NCBI RefSeq assembly: GCF_020532555.1
Contig: NZ_JAJBBR010000001.1
Coordinates: forward strand, 520,182-584,181
Direction of reading: 5' to 3'
DNA: 64,000 bases
From: Microvirga lenta
GTDB lineage: Bacteria > Pseudomonadota > Alphaproteobacteria > Rhizobiales > Beijerinckiaceae
Shown: in pieces, positions 54,654-62,876 of the stretch
Position numbering within the stretch: position 1 is the first letter of the stretch
How the letters are laid out: every line of letters starts with the position of its first letter
Position numbers and translations under genes: made by a program
The notes under the pieces: generated by a model
Databases searched by the model: none
The model's input: the letters and a program-made list of their open reading frames with translations, nothing else
What the model was told of the DNA's origin: nothing

Positions 54654-55745
54654 TCACATGACCACCGTCACCTTTTCGGCAGCCCGAGTCAGCCCGGTAT
54701 AGAGCCAGCGGCTGCGGTGCTCGCGGAAGGCATAGGATTCGTCGAAGAGAACCAGATTGTCCCACTGCGAGCCCTGCGCCTTGTGAACGGTCAGCGCATA
54801 ACCGAAGGTGAACTCGTCGGACTCCCGGCGCAGGACGAACGGGACCTCCTCCTCGCCGCCTTCGAAGAAAGCCTTGTGCACGGAGACTTCCACCGATCTG
54901 CGGCGCGCATCGTCGTCGGCCAGCACGTCCATGCGGATGAAGTCGTTGCGGATGCCGCGCAGGGCCTGGATGCTCCAGGTGCCCCCGTTGAGCAGACCCT
55001 TGGTCTTGTCGTTGCGCAGACAGACGAGCTTCTCGCCCGCCGCGGGCATGGGGCTGCGGTAACCGTTCAGCTCCCGCAGGCGCGTGTTGTAGAGACGGCG
55101 GGTCTTGTTGAGGCCGACGAGGACCTGATCGGCGGCCATCACGGTTGGGGCGTCGATCTCGCGGCGACGGATGACGCGGCTCTCGCCATACGTTCCGGGC
55201 TCCAGCCGTCCCCCCTCCCGCACGGTCATCGACATGTGGATGATGGGATCGTCCTTCGCCTGCCTGTGAACCTCGGTGAGCATCACGTCGGGCGGCGCCT
55301 CGGTGAAGAAGCCGCCGCCCTTCACGGGCGGCAACTGCGCGGGATCGCCGAGCACGAGGACGGGCTGCCCGAAGGACAGGAGATCGCGCCCGAGCTCCTC
55401 GTCCACCATCGAGCATTCGTCGATCACGATCAGGTCGGCCTTCGCCGCTTGGCTCTGCCGGTTGAGCACGAATTGCGGCCCACCCTCGTCGGACTCGCGC
55501 GAGCGGTAGATCATGGAATGAATGGTGGAGGCATCCGCGCAGCCTTTCGAGCGCAGCACGAGGGCGGCCTTGCCGGTATAGGCGCCGAACGCGACCTCGC
55601 CATCGACCCCTTCGGCGATGTGACGGGCGAGCGTCGTCTTGCCCGTACCCGCATAGCCGAACAGACGGAAGACCGGTTTGTCTCCGCGCCGGAGCCAATC
55701 GGCGACGGCCTTGAGGGCGGCATCCTGTTGGGGCGACCAGGTCAT
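54654..55745 (-). CDS. RecD-like ATP-dependent DNA helicase
   Basis: A 363-residue superfamily 1 helicase. Walker A is FGYAGTGKTTLA (~30-41), Walker B VIDECSMVDEEL, GDPAQLPPV is motif III, and TVHKAQGSQWDNLV and LYTGLTRAAEKVTVV are motifs V and VI. It is much shorter than RecD2 and lacks the N-terminal domain, like phage- and prophage-type RecD/Dda homologues common in Rhizobiales. Its start overlaps the EamA gene stop (ATGA). Confidence 0.88.
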   Translation of the reverse strand: MTWSPQQDAALKAVADWLRRGDKPVFRLFGYAGTGKTTLARHIAEGVDGEVAFGAYTGKAALVLRSKGCADASTIHSMIYRSRESDEGGPQFVLNRQSQAAKADLIVIDECSMVDEELGRDLLSFGQPVLVLGDPAQLPPVKGGGFFTEAPPDVMLTEVHRQAKDDPIIHMSMTVREGGRLEPGTYGESRVIRRREIDAPTVMAADQVLVGLNKTRRLYNTRLRELNGYRSPMPAAGEKLVCLRNDKTKGLLNGGTWSIQALRGIRNDFIRMDVLADDDARRRSVEVSVHKAFFEGGEEEVPFVLRRESDEFTFGYALTVHKAQGSQWDNLVLFDESYAFREHRSRWLYTGLTRAAEKVTVVM

Positions 55746-56608
55746 TTCGATTGGGCCTCGAAGCGCAGGCTGTAGAGAATGCCGACGATGATGCAGGCAC
55801 TCCCGATGAAGACAAAGGGATCGAGCGGCTCGCCGTAGAGCTGCCAGCCGACCACGGCGATCAAAGGAATGCGGAGGAAGTCGAGGGGGACGACCATGCT
55901 TGCATCCCCATGTCGGTAAGCGTTGGTGAGGCAGTAATGCGAGAGCAGGCCGCCGGCGCAGATGCCGATGAAAGGCAGCGTCTGCGACAGCTCCATTCTT
56001 TGCCAGAACGCCCCGCTCACGCCCAGGAGGTTCATGGGGAGCTGCATCAGGTTCATGAAGAAGAGGATCGAGAACGTGCTCTCCGTCCGGGTCAGGCGCT
56101 TCGTCATGATGGCCACGAGGGCGAAGGTGAAGGCGACGGCGAGCACGAGAAGACTTGCAGGCTGCAGGGTCTCGAGACCCGGACGCAGGATGACGAGAAC
56201 GCCGCCGAAGCCGAGAACGACGGCGGCGAGACGCCCTCGATTCATGCGCTCGTGAAGCAGCGGAATGGCCAGCAGCGCAACCCAGGCCGGCGTGGTGAAC
56301 TCGAGCGCGAAGACGGTTGCGAGCGGCAGCAGCGTGATGCTGAAGGCCCAGGCATCGGTGCCCGCGAAATGCAGGACGTTGCGGGCGAGATGCATGCCGA
56401 AGCGCCTCGGCTTCAAGCCAGGTCTCAGCTCCGGTCTGGCAAGTGCGAAAGCCAGGAGGACGACCACGCCTGCCGCGTTGCGGACGAACAGGATCTCGAA
56501 CACCGAGAAGGTGGGCGAGAGAGCCCGCACGGCGACGGCCGATGCCGAGAAGGAGAGGAGTGCGCCGCTCATCCAGAAGACGACGGCGAGAATGCTGCGG
56601 TGGGGCAC
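55742..56608 (-). CDS. EamA/DMT-family transporter
   Basis: A 288-residue transporter with ten membrane helices in two EamA repeats (SILAVVFWMSGALLSFSASAVAVRAL and FTFALVAIMTKRLTRTESTFSILFFMN). The GTG at 56608 (MPHRSILAV) gives a helix 1 of normal length; upstream ATGs add arginine-rich sequence unlike the family, so the GTG start is inferred without a clear ribosome-binding site. It is translationally coupled to the helicase gene. The substrate is unknown. Confidence 0.82.
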   Translation of the reverse strand: MPHRSILAVVFWMSGALLSFSASAVAVRALSPTFSVFEILFVRNAAGVVVLLAFALARPELRPGLKPRRFGMHLARNVLHFAGTDAWAFSITLLPLATVFALEFTTPAWVALLAIPLLHERMNRGRLAAVVLGFGGVLVILRPGLETLQPASLLVLAVAFTFALVAIMTKRLTRTESTFSILFFMNLMQLPMNLLGVSGAFWQRMELSQTLPFIGICAGGLLSHYCLTNAYRHGDASMVVPLDFLRIPLIAVVGWQLYGEPLDPFVFIGSACIIVGILYSLRFEAQSK

Positions 56609-57253
56609 GGCGAACCAGTCGATGTGAATGTCTCCCGATACCGCGCCTCGCCGACCGCGTGAAGTGTCGAACGACGCGTTCGAGCGTGGCACGCTGGCGC
56701 TGCATGGCCGACGTCGACGACAAAACCGGCACATGCATGTGCCCCAACGTCACGCAATCATGCGTGTGATTCTTGAATCGCTCCTTCGTCGCCGCAGACG
56801 ATCATGCGGCTCCGAAGCGCACTTTTTCGGATGAGGGCGACAACTTTTTTTCAGCCTCTTCGAGCCTGCAGGATTCGACATGCGACGAGCAGGATTCCTG
56901 GTGGCGAAACACGGACTTAGGGGCAGTTCCCAGAGGTGCGGCGATCAAAATCGCACCGCACCCTATTATCGCTCAAGTTATTGAAATATCATCTTTATTT
57001 TCTCTCTTTCACTCATCCTTAAGACATCGGAAAGACATTGAGAGCGGAACAAGCAACGCGCTGCCGAGTCATCTGACGAGACCGTCGTTGAGCCTCGGAA
57101 GCGCAAGTCCTGACGGATGCTGAGCATAAAGTATCCACAGAAAACATACGCGTTCTACTTTCTACACTTTCCGATAATCGGAACCCCCTTGGTATAACGA
57201 CGTTGCCTTGCAAGCGTGACGGTTGCACGCGAAGGCCCTTGAAGGAGGCGGCT
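56609..57253. other. Intergenic region upstream of the H1-like gene
   Basis: No credible gene. The stretch includes an AT-rich segment (~56940-57010) and ends with the EcfG-type promoter at 57180-57204. The rest shows no repeat or RNA signature that I could identify. Confidence 0.5.
57180..57204 (+). promoter_or_regulatory. EcfG-type promoter of the histone H1-like gene
   Basis: GGAAC (57180-57184), a 16-base spacer and CGTT (57201-57204) match the general-stress consensus exactly. The leader is about 42 bases to the ATG at 57254. Confidence 0.75.
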
Positions 57254-58120
57254 ATGCCGACAGACGACAAGTCAAACCCGCTGACGATGCTGTTCACGGG
57301 TGACACTGGTGCGACCAGCACCAAATCCGGCGCGAAGAAGAGCAGCGCTCGCCGCAGCTCGTCCAGTGCCAAGAAGACCGGAGGCTCCAAATCCTCCGCG
57401 AAATCCGGCGCCAAGAAGACCGGCGCTTCCACGGCGCGCAAGAGCGCGGCGAAATCGACGGGCACCTCGTCCCGTTCGGGCGCAGCGAAGAGCGCTGCGA
57501 AGTCCGGCTCGAAGAGCACGGCTTCGAAGAGCACGGCCGCAAAGAAGGCCGGAACGAAGACGGCTGCGAAGTCGTCCAAGACCGCAGCGAAATCGTCCAA
57601 GACCGCTGCCAAGTCCTCGTCGAGGACGGCCGTGAAGTCCTCGGCCAAGACCGCTGCGAAGTCCGGCGCCAAGAAGACTGCGGCGAAGTCCGGAGCCAAG
57701 AAGACGGCTGCGAAGTCCACGACCTCGCGTTCGTCCGCCAAGAAGGCGCCGGCCAAGTCGGCCGCCAAGTCCACGACCAAGGCGGCCACGAAGTCCACGA
57801 AGTCCACGAAGTCGGCTGCCAAGAAGCCGGCGGCCTCGCGTTCGACCTCCGCCCGCAGCGGATCGAAGAGCGCCTCGCGTTCGACCAGCGCCCGTTCTTC
57901 GGCCTCGAAGACCTCGGCCCGCTCCTCGAGCCGCGGCGCAGCCAAGAGCGGCGCGAAGGCTCCTGCCAAGGGCGCAGCCTCCAAGGCCCGCAGCTCGGCC
58001 AAGCCGACGAAGCGCGCCGCCGCTGCCTCGAGCCGCACCTCTTCCACGAAGAAGTCCGGCACCGTCGGCACGAAGCGTTCGTCCGGCAGCTCCCGCAAGG
58101 GCGGCTCGTCGAAGCGCTGA
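57254..58120 (+). CDS. Lys/Ala/Ser-rich histone H1-like protein
   Basis: A 288-residue protein. After a short acidic-neutral start (MPTDDKSNPLTMLFTGDTGA) the whole chain is low-complexity, built of imprecise repeats such as KSGAKKTAAKS, SKTAAKS and STKSTKSAAKK, rich in Lys, Ser, Ala and Thr, with arginines near the end. This resembles histone H1 C-terminal tails and bacterial AlgP/Hc1-type proteins that bind DNA and compact the nucleoid. It has no globular domain. The ATG at 57254 follows GGAGG. An EcfG promoter precedes it and a strong hairpin terminator follows. The extreme repetition makes its length prone to change. Confidence 0.85.
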   Translation: MPTDDKSNPLTMLFTGDTGATSTKSGAKKSSARRSSSSAKKTGGSKSSAKSGAKKTGASTARKSAAKSTGTSSRSGAAKSAAKSGSKSTASKSTAAKKAGTKTAAKSSKTAAKSSKTAAKSSSRTAVKSSAKTAAKSGAKKTAAKSGAKKTAAKSTTSRSSAKKAPAKSAAKSTTKAATKSTKSTKSAAKKPAASRSTSARSGSKSASRSTSARSSASKTSARSSSRGAAKSGAKAPAKGAASKARSSAKPTKRAAAASSRTSSTKKSGTVGTKRSSGSSRKGGSSKR

Positions 58121-58181
58121 CACAGACTGCCGCAGGCGCCGGGACGGAGGCGGAAGCCTCTGTCGTCCGGCGCTGCGGCAC

Positions 58182-58213
58182 AAAAAATCGCCCGGTCTCG
58201 GCCGGGCGATTTT
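58182..58213. terminator. Bidirectional intrinsic terminator between the H1-like and PRC-barrel genes
   Basis: AAAATCGCCCGG and CCGGGCGATTTT form a 12-bp stem with a 6-base loop, flanked by an A-run on the left and a T-run on the right, so it serves both convergent genes. Confidence 0.85.
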
Positions 58214-58236
58214 CGTTGCAAGATGGGCTTTTCTCG

Positions 58237-58647
58237 TTACCGGCCCGTGCTCATCGGGTCGCTCTCGCCCCAATAGGGCGTGGCATTGTAGTACCGGTGG
58301 ACGTGCTCCTCCCACTCGCGATCGTAGGATGCGTCGTGACCCTCGGCGGTGCGGCGCGGGGCGCCACGCAGCTGATCCTCGGTGAGATTGAGCTCATAGG
58401 CGTCGAGCTCCGTATTGTACGTCAGGACGCCCCAGGGCAGCGTGTAGTATTCCTCGCCGAGCCCCATGAATCCGCCAAAGCTCATGACCGCATAAGCGAC
58501 CCTTCCAGACCGCTTCTCGATCATCACGCGCTCGATGGTTCCAATCTTCTCGCCGTCCGAGCGGCGCACGGGGGTTCCCTCCACCTTGTCGCTGGCGATC
58601 AGGCTTTGGGTTTCGCGAACGTCGCCGGTCTGTGCCGTGGTCTGCAT
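58237..58647 (-). CDS. PRC-barrel domain protein
   Basis: A 136-residue protein with one PRC-barrel domain (~20-80, IASDKVEGTPVRRSDGEKIGTIERVMIEKRSGRVAYAVMSFGGFMGLGEEYYTLPWGVL). The charged C-terminal extension (RREDREWEEHVHRYYNATPYW-like) is typical of the many rhizobial stress-induced PRC-barrel proteins. The molecular role is unknown. ATG 58647 has GGAGAGAG upstream. The EcfG-type promoter at 58683-58708 precedes it. Confidence 0.88.
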   Translation of the reverse strand: MQTTAQTGDVRETQSLIASDKVEGTPVRRSDGEKIGTIERVMIEKRSGRVAYAVMSFGGFMGLGEEYYTLPWGVLTYNTELDAYELNLTEDQLRGAPRRTAEGHDASYDREWEEHVHRYYNATPYWGESDPMSTGR

Positions 58648-58682
58648 CGTCTCTCTCCCTTCCACTGTCGAGATGCCAAGGC

Positions 58683-58708
58683 AACGTTCTGGTAAAAAAG
58701 GCGGTTCC
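58683..58708 (-). promoter_or_regulatory. EcfG-type promoter of the PRC-barrel gene
   Basis: The minus strand reads GGAAC (58704-58708), a 17-base spacer and CGTT (58683-58686). Confidence 0.73.
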
Positions 58709-58785
58709 GAAGACGTTCCCAGGGGCTGCAAGCTTTTCGGCGTTCATCCGGCCCTGGAAGCGGCGCCTGCGGAAGCGTTGCCATA

Positions 58786-58810
58786 GGAACCGCTCATACC
58801 TCCTGACGTT
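58786..58810 (+). promoter_or_regulatory. EcfG-type promoter of the 58.8-kb SDR gene
   Basis: GGAAC (58786-58790), a 16-base spacer and CGTT (58807-58810), 36 bases before the SDR start and back to back with the PRC-barrel promoter. Confidence 0.75.
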
Positions 58811-58846
58811 GACCCGCATTTGCAGGGATACATAAGGAGACAACAG

Positions 58847-60013
58847 ATGGCCGTTCGTCAGAAGAGCGTGAAGGAGCAGGTCGTCGTCATCACCGGCGCG
58901 TCCAGCGGTATCGGCCTTGCAACGGCGCGCATGTTCGCCTCGCGGGGAGCCAAGGGACTGGTCCTGGTGGCCCGCAACGAGGAATCTCTGCGCGGACTTG
59001 CGGAGGAGTTGAGCCAGGGCGGAACCCGCGCCATCGCCGTTCCGGCCGATGTGAGCAAGCGGGAGGATCTGGAGCGGGTCGCCCGGACGGCCATCGAGAC
59101 CTTCGGCGGCTTCGACACCTGGGTGAACGACGCCGCCGTCGCCCTGTACGGGGCGCTGGAGGAGATCCCGCTCGAGGACCAGCGGCAGCTCTTCGACGTC
59201 AATTACTGGGGCGTCGTCAACGGTTCCCTCATCGCGGCCCAGCATCTGCGCAACCGCGGCGGCACCATCATCAATGTCGGCAGCGTCCTGTCCGAGCGGG
59301 CCATGATGCTGCAGACCCAGTACTCGGCCTCCAAGCATGCGGTGAAGGGCTTCACCGACGGCCTGCGCATGGAGCTGGAGAGCGCCGGGACCCCGGTCTG
59401 GGTGACGCTCATCAAGCCGTCGTCCATCGATACGCCCTATATCGAGCATGCCCGCAACTACCTCGACGACGAACCGCGCGTTCCGCCGCCGGCCTACGAT
59501 CCGCACCTTGTGGCGAAGGCGATCGTCTTCGCGTCGGAGCACCAGCGGCGCGAGCTCACCATCGGCTTCGGCGGATGGGTGATCGGCGCCATGGGCAAGG
59601 TGGCCCCCCGCCTCACCGACAAGGCCATGGAATGGACCGGCTACGCCGCCCAGACCACGGAGGCGTCCGAACGCGGGCGCATGCGGGACAATCTCTACCA
59701 GGCCAGGGAGGACGGTGACGAATACTCGTCCCTGCGCGGCGAGCCGCGCAAGACCAGCCTTCTGCTGGAGGCGCAGCTCCATCCCTTCGCGGTCGCTCTG
59801 GTGATGGCCGGCATCGGCGCCGCCATCGCGGCTGCTCTTATGCCCCGCAGGAGCCAGCGCACGAGCCGCAGCCAGCATCTACGCCCCCGGCCTCCGTTCC
59901 AGCCTGCCAAATCCACCCGGAAGGTCGGAAACGGACATGACAAGCGCTCCTTCGGCCCTGGCCACATCAGCCAGCGGCAGGACACCGAGCGCCGGCCTCA
60001 ACCGCGGCACTAG
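58847..60013 (+). CDS. Short-chain dehydrogenase with C-terminal membrane anchor
   Basis: A 388-residue protein. The SDR core is VVVITGASSGIGLATARMFA (NAD(P) motif, ~12-31), the NDAAV motif (NNAG position), a serine in NVGSVLSERA and Y-S-A-S-K catalytic pair, then TLIKPSSIDTPY. Beyond the normal end (~285) there is an EAQLHPFAVALVMAGIGAAIAAALM membrane segment and a ~55-residue basic Arg/Pro/Gln-rich tail. The tail has no resemblance to the family and could reflect a frameshift near 59850. The EcfG-type promoter suggests a stress role; the substrate is unknown. Confidence 0.85.
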   Translation: MAVRQKSVKEQVVVITGASSGIGLATARMFASRGAKGLVLVARNEESLRGLAEELSQGGTRAIAVPADVSKREDLERVARTAIETFGGFDTWVNDAAVALYGALEEIPLEDQRQLFDVNYWGVVNGSLIAAQHLRNRGGTIINVGSVLSERAMMLQTQYSASKHAVKGFTDGLRMELESAGTPVWVTLIKPSSIDTPYIEHARNYLDDEPRVPPPAYDPHLVAKAIVFASEHQRRELTIGFGGWVIGAMGKVAPRLTDKAMEWTGYAAQTTEASERGRMRDNLYQAREDGDEYSSLRGEPRKTSLLLEAQLHPFAVALVMAGIGAAIAAALMPRRSQRTSRSQHLRPRPPFQPAKSTRKVGNGHDKRSFGPGHISQRQDTERRPQPRH

Positions 60014-60131
60014 TCGCCGACGACCTGCAGGGGCCGGCCTCCCGCCGGCCCCTGCCCTTCTGGCAGCAAGCGACATGATGTGGCGGCCGAAGGCCATTCC
60101 GGACCGCACGAGGTCGGGTTAGCCTTGCCCC

Positions 60132-61043
60132 ATGAATGCGATTCGAATTCTCCCTCTCGCCGTCGCCCTGGTCATCGGCGGCACCGCATCGGCCCAGGAC
60201 AAGGGAACGCTCACGCCCAAGCCCCTGCCGCCCCTGACCAACCCCAACGATCCGTCGGTGCCGGCCAAGGAGCTGTTCGGGCGGCGCGATACGCCCGCCT
60301 CGCTTCAGGCGCGCGCTATCGGCAGCTATGCCCGCGGTTGCGTCGCCGGCGCGACCGCTGTGCCCATCGATGGCGAGACGTGGCAGGTGATGCGCCTTTC
60401 CCGGAACCGCAATTGGGGCCATCCGCAACTGGTGAACCTGCTGCAGGACCTCTCCGCGCGGGTGCCCCGGATCAACGGCTGGCCCGGCCTTCTCGTGGGC
60501 GATATCTCGCAACCCCGTGGCGGCCCCATGCTCACCGGCCATGCTTCGCACCAGATCGGCCTCGACGCGGATATCTGGCTGACCCCCATGCCCAACCGCC
60601 GCCTCACACGGCTGGAGCGGGAGGAGATGTCGGCCACGAACGTGGTCCGCGAGGATCGGCTGGACGTCGATCCCGAGGTCTGGACGCCGCAGCATACCGC
60701 CCTCATTCGGGCTGCCGCCAAGGAACGCCGCGTCGCGCGCATCTTCGTCAACCCGGCCATCAAGAAAGCGCTCTGTCGCGAGGCCGGAGAGGACCGCGCT
60801 TGGCTGACGAAGGTGCGGCCCATGTGGGGGCACAATTATCACTTCCACATCCGCCTCGCCTGTCCCAGTGGCGAAGCCGGGTGCTCCGATCAGGACCCAC
60901 CTCCCGGCGGCGACGGCTGCGGAGCGGAGCTCTCGCGCTGGTTCACCCGCGACATGCTTTTCCCGAAGCCCGGCAAGCCGCGCCCGCCCCTCCGGATGGC
61001 GCAGCTCCCGGCCGAGTGCCGTCAGGTCCTGGTGGCCCCGTGA
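60132..61043 (+). CDS. mepA: Penicillin-insensitive murein endopeptidase MepA
   Basis: A 303-residue periplasmic LAS-family metallopeptidase cleaving D-Ala-meso-DAP cross-links. The signal peptide is MNAIRILPLAVALVIGGTASA. Zinc ligands appear as H and D in TGHASHQIGLDADIWL and a late HxH in MWGHNYHFHIRLACP. Four or more cysteines in the C-terminal part (CPSGEAGCSDQDPPPGGDGCG) match the disulfides of MepA. Length is normal. Confidence 0.95.
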   Translation: MNAIRILPLAVALVIGGTASAQDKGTLTPKPLPPLTNPNDPSVPAKELFGRRDTPASLQARAIGSYARGCVAGATAVPIDGETWQVMRLSRNRNWGHPQLVNLLQDLSARVPRINGWPGLLVGDISQPRGGPMLTGHASHQIGLDADIWLTPMPNRRLTRLEREEMSATNVVREDRLDVDPEVWTPQHTALIRAAAKERRVARIFVNPAIKKALCREAGEDRAWLTKVRPMWGHNYHFHIRLACPSGEAGCSDQDPPPGGDGCGAELSRWFTRDMLFPKPGKPRPPLRMAQLPAECRQVLVAP

Positions 61044-61070
61044 GACCTGGCCGCCTGGCATTCGATGCCA

Positions 61071-61107
61071 ACGAAAAGAGCCGCCTCCACGGGTGTGGAA
61101 GCGGCTC
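61071..61107 (-). terminator. Intrinsic terminator of msrA
   Basis: On the minus strand GAGCCGCTTCCAC pairs with GTGGAGGCGGCTC, followed by TTTTCG. It lies 27 bases after the msrA stop. Confidence 0.75.
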
Positions 61108-61133
61108 CTGAGAACGATGCGACGTGCGCTGAC

Positions 61134-61793
61134 CTAGGCGGCGGCGATGCCGGTGCCGATCTGGCAGGACACGCCCGTGCCGCCAAGGCCGCAATAGCCG
61201 CCGGGGTTCTTCGCGAGATACTGCTGGTGATAGTCCTCGGCGAAGTAGAAGGGCGGCGCGGCGAGGATTTCCGTGGTGACGGGGCCGTAGCCCCGGCTCG
61301 CCAGCGCCTCGGCGTAAGCTTGCTTCGAAGCCTCGGCGGACCGGCGCTGGTCCTCGTCGAACACGTAGATGCCGGACCGGTATTGGGTGCCCACATCGTT
61401 GCCCTGGCGCATGCCCTGGGTCGGGTCGTGGTTTTCCCAGAACGTCTTCAGGAGAGCCTCGTAGGAAACTTTCGCCGGGTCGTACACGACCAGGACCACT
61501 TCGTTGTGGCCCGTCAGGCCGGAGCAAACCTCTTCATAGGTCGGATTGGGCGTGATTCCGGCAGCGTAGCCGACGGCAGTGACCCAGATCCCGTCCTCCA
61601 TCTGCCAGAACTTGCGCTCCGCGCCCCAGAAACAGCCAAGCCCGAACAGGGCCTGCTTCATGCCCTCGGGATACGGTCCCTGAAGGGGGCGGCCATTGAC
61701 GAAATGACGCTCCGCGGTCGGGAGCGGAGTGGAACGGCCCGGCAGGGCATCCGCTTTGGTCGGAAGGTCGAGGCGCTTGAGGAAATTGAACAT
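61134..61793 (-). CDS. msrA: Peptide-methionine (S)-S-oxide reductase MsrA
   Basis: A 219-residue enzyme repairing oxidised methionine. The catalytic motif [10 protein letters not shown] has C54 as nucleophile; [21 protein letters not shown] and [10 protein letters not shown] follow. The C-terminal [15 protein letters not shown] supplies the recycling cysteine(s). About 45 residues precede the core, as in rhizobial MsrA. It has its own terminator and stands alone; the enzyme acts in the cytoplasm, since no signal peptide is seen. Confidence 0.96.
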   Translation of the reverse strand: MFNFLKRLDLPTKADALPGRSTPLPTAERHFVNGRPLQGPYPEGMKQALFGLGCFWGAERKFWQMEDGIWVTAVGYAAGITPNPTYEEVCSGLTGHNEVVLVVYDPAKVSYEALLKTFWENHDPTQGMRQGNDVGTQYRSGIYVFDEDQRRSAEASKQAYAEALASRGYGPVTTEILAAPPFYFAEDYHQQYLAKNPGGYCGLGGTGVSCQIGTGIAAA

Positions 61794-61878
61794 GGGGCTT
61801 CTTCTCGTGGTGCCCCATGAATGTAAGTGCTCTTGCGCCGGACGGGAGAGCGGCGGCCGTCACTATCGTGTGAGACGC

Positions 61879-62199
61879 TCAGCGGCCGGCGAGATACCCA
61901 ATCGGCTCCATCGATCTCTGCCCCAACCACAGAAGGAGCGCCCCCAGCAGGAATCCGGTCAGGGAAGCCGGAAGCTGAAGGAGGGAGACCATGATCGGAT
62001 CCCAGAGCCAAGCGAGGGACGGCTGGGCGACACGGCTCTCCAGCTCGGCGACGCCTCCGGGAAAGAACGTTCCCATCATCGTGCCGACGGACGCAAACGA
62101 TATACCATTGTTGACGATCGAGCGCGTGCCGTCGATCACCAGACCGATGAAGCCGGCGGCGACCAGTACGAGGCCCAGGGTACGAGCAAGGAACTTCAA
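61879..62199 (-). CDS. Small inner-membrane protein, two helices
   Basis: A 106-residue protein with a first helix MKFLARTLGLVLVAAGFIGLVIDGTRSI and a second LPASLTGFLLGALLLWLG. The RTLGxxLxAAGFxxLVxDGTRSI pattern is shared by a family found across Rhizobiales that is sometimes labelled PetM-like; that label is probably wrong. The function is unknown. It is a single gene with about 20 bases of AT-rich DNA before it. Confidence 0.72.
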   Translation of the reverse strand: MKFLARTLGLVLVAAGFIGLVIDGTRSIVNNGISFASVGTMMGTFFPGGVAELESRVAQPSLAWLWDPIMVSLLQLPASLTGFLLGALLLWLGQRSMEPIGYLAGR

Positions 62200-62399
62200 A
62201 ACGCACCTATATGAACGGATAGGGTCACTTTAGTGCGTTTTCAAAGAATGGCAAAGCCAGCCCATCGCAACTTCTCACAATTGGATCTTGCATTCGGCGG
62301 CCATTTGGAGATACACGGTCCGCTCCGCAGGTGATGCGGGGACTTCGGGGCCGGAATCGGCGCCTGAAATGTCCGAGCCCGCCCAGCGGGCTCCATGCT

Positions 62400-62489
62400 G
62401 GAGGGGTGGCCGAGTGGTTGAAGGCGCACGCCTGGAAAGTGTGTATACGGGAAACCGTATCGAGGGTTCGAATCCCTCTCCCTCCGCCA
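62400..62489 (+). tRNA. tRNA-Ser (anticodon GGA)
   Basis: The acceptor stem GGAGGGG pairs with the TCCCTCC before G73 and the encoded CCA (62487-62489). The D-arm is GGCCGAGTGGTTGAAGG, the anticodon loop CTGGAAA places GGA at 62434-62436, the long variable arm TACGGGAAACCGTA is typical of serine tRNAs, and the T-loop is TTCGAAT. It reads UCC and UCU codons. Confidence 0.97.
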
Positions 62490-62876
62490 CTTCACTGTAA
62501 AACCGAACGCCCTCGTGAATAGTGGGGCGGCATCGACCATCCGGCCCGGAGGCTTCGCGCCGAAGATCATCTCGGACCGTCCCACGCGTACGATGCGGAA
62601 AAGGGGCCATGCCCGCGGCGCCCCTCGCAACCCACGAAAGCCCGCCATGGACCGGAAGTCAGCGCCGTCGGCGCGAGACATCCCGAGGGCTCGCCCGGAC
62701 CAGATCCCGAATGAAGCCATCTCCCGACGAGACCGGAATCGTCACCGGCGCTTCCAACCGTGTGCATTTGTATTGCCGAGGTTGGGAATCGGTGAGATTC
62801 TGCCTGTGATATGTGAGCCTGACGAACGGGCCTGAGCTGAGGGGGCGAAGAACGACTGCTTCCGAGGGAGGGTCCC
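62490..62876. other. Intergenic region between tRNA-Ser and the SMP-30 gene
   Basis: No gene, terminator or promoter that I can support. Some frames are open but none has a ribosome-binding site or recognisable product. The 3' end of a tRNA is a common integration site, but no attachment-site repeat of the tRNA end was found downstream within the window. Confidence 0.5.

Noticed and set aside
62490..62876. Genomic island inserted at tRNA-Ser
   Set aside because: No integrase and no repeated tRNA 3' end follow the tRNA within the window.
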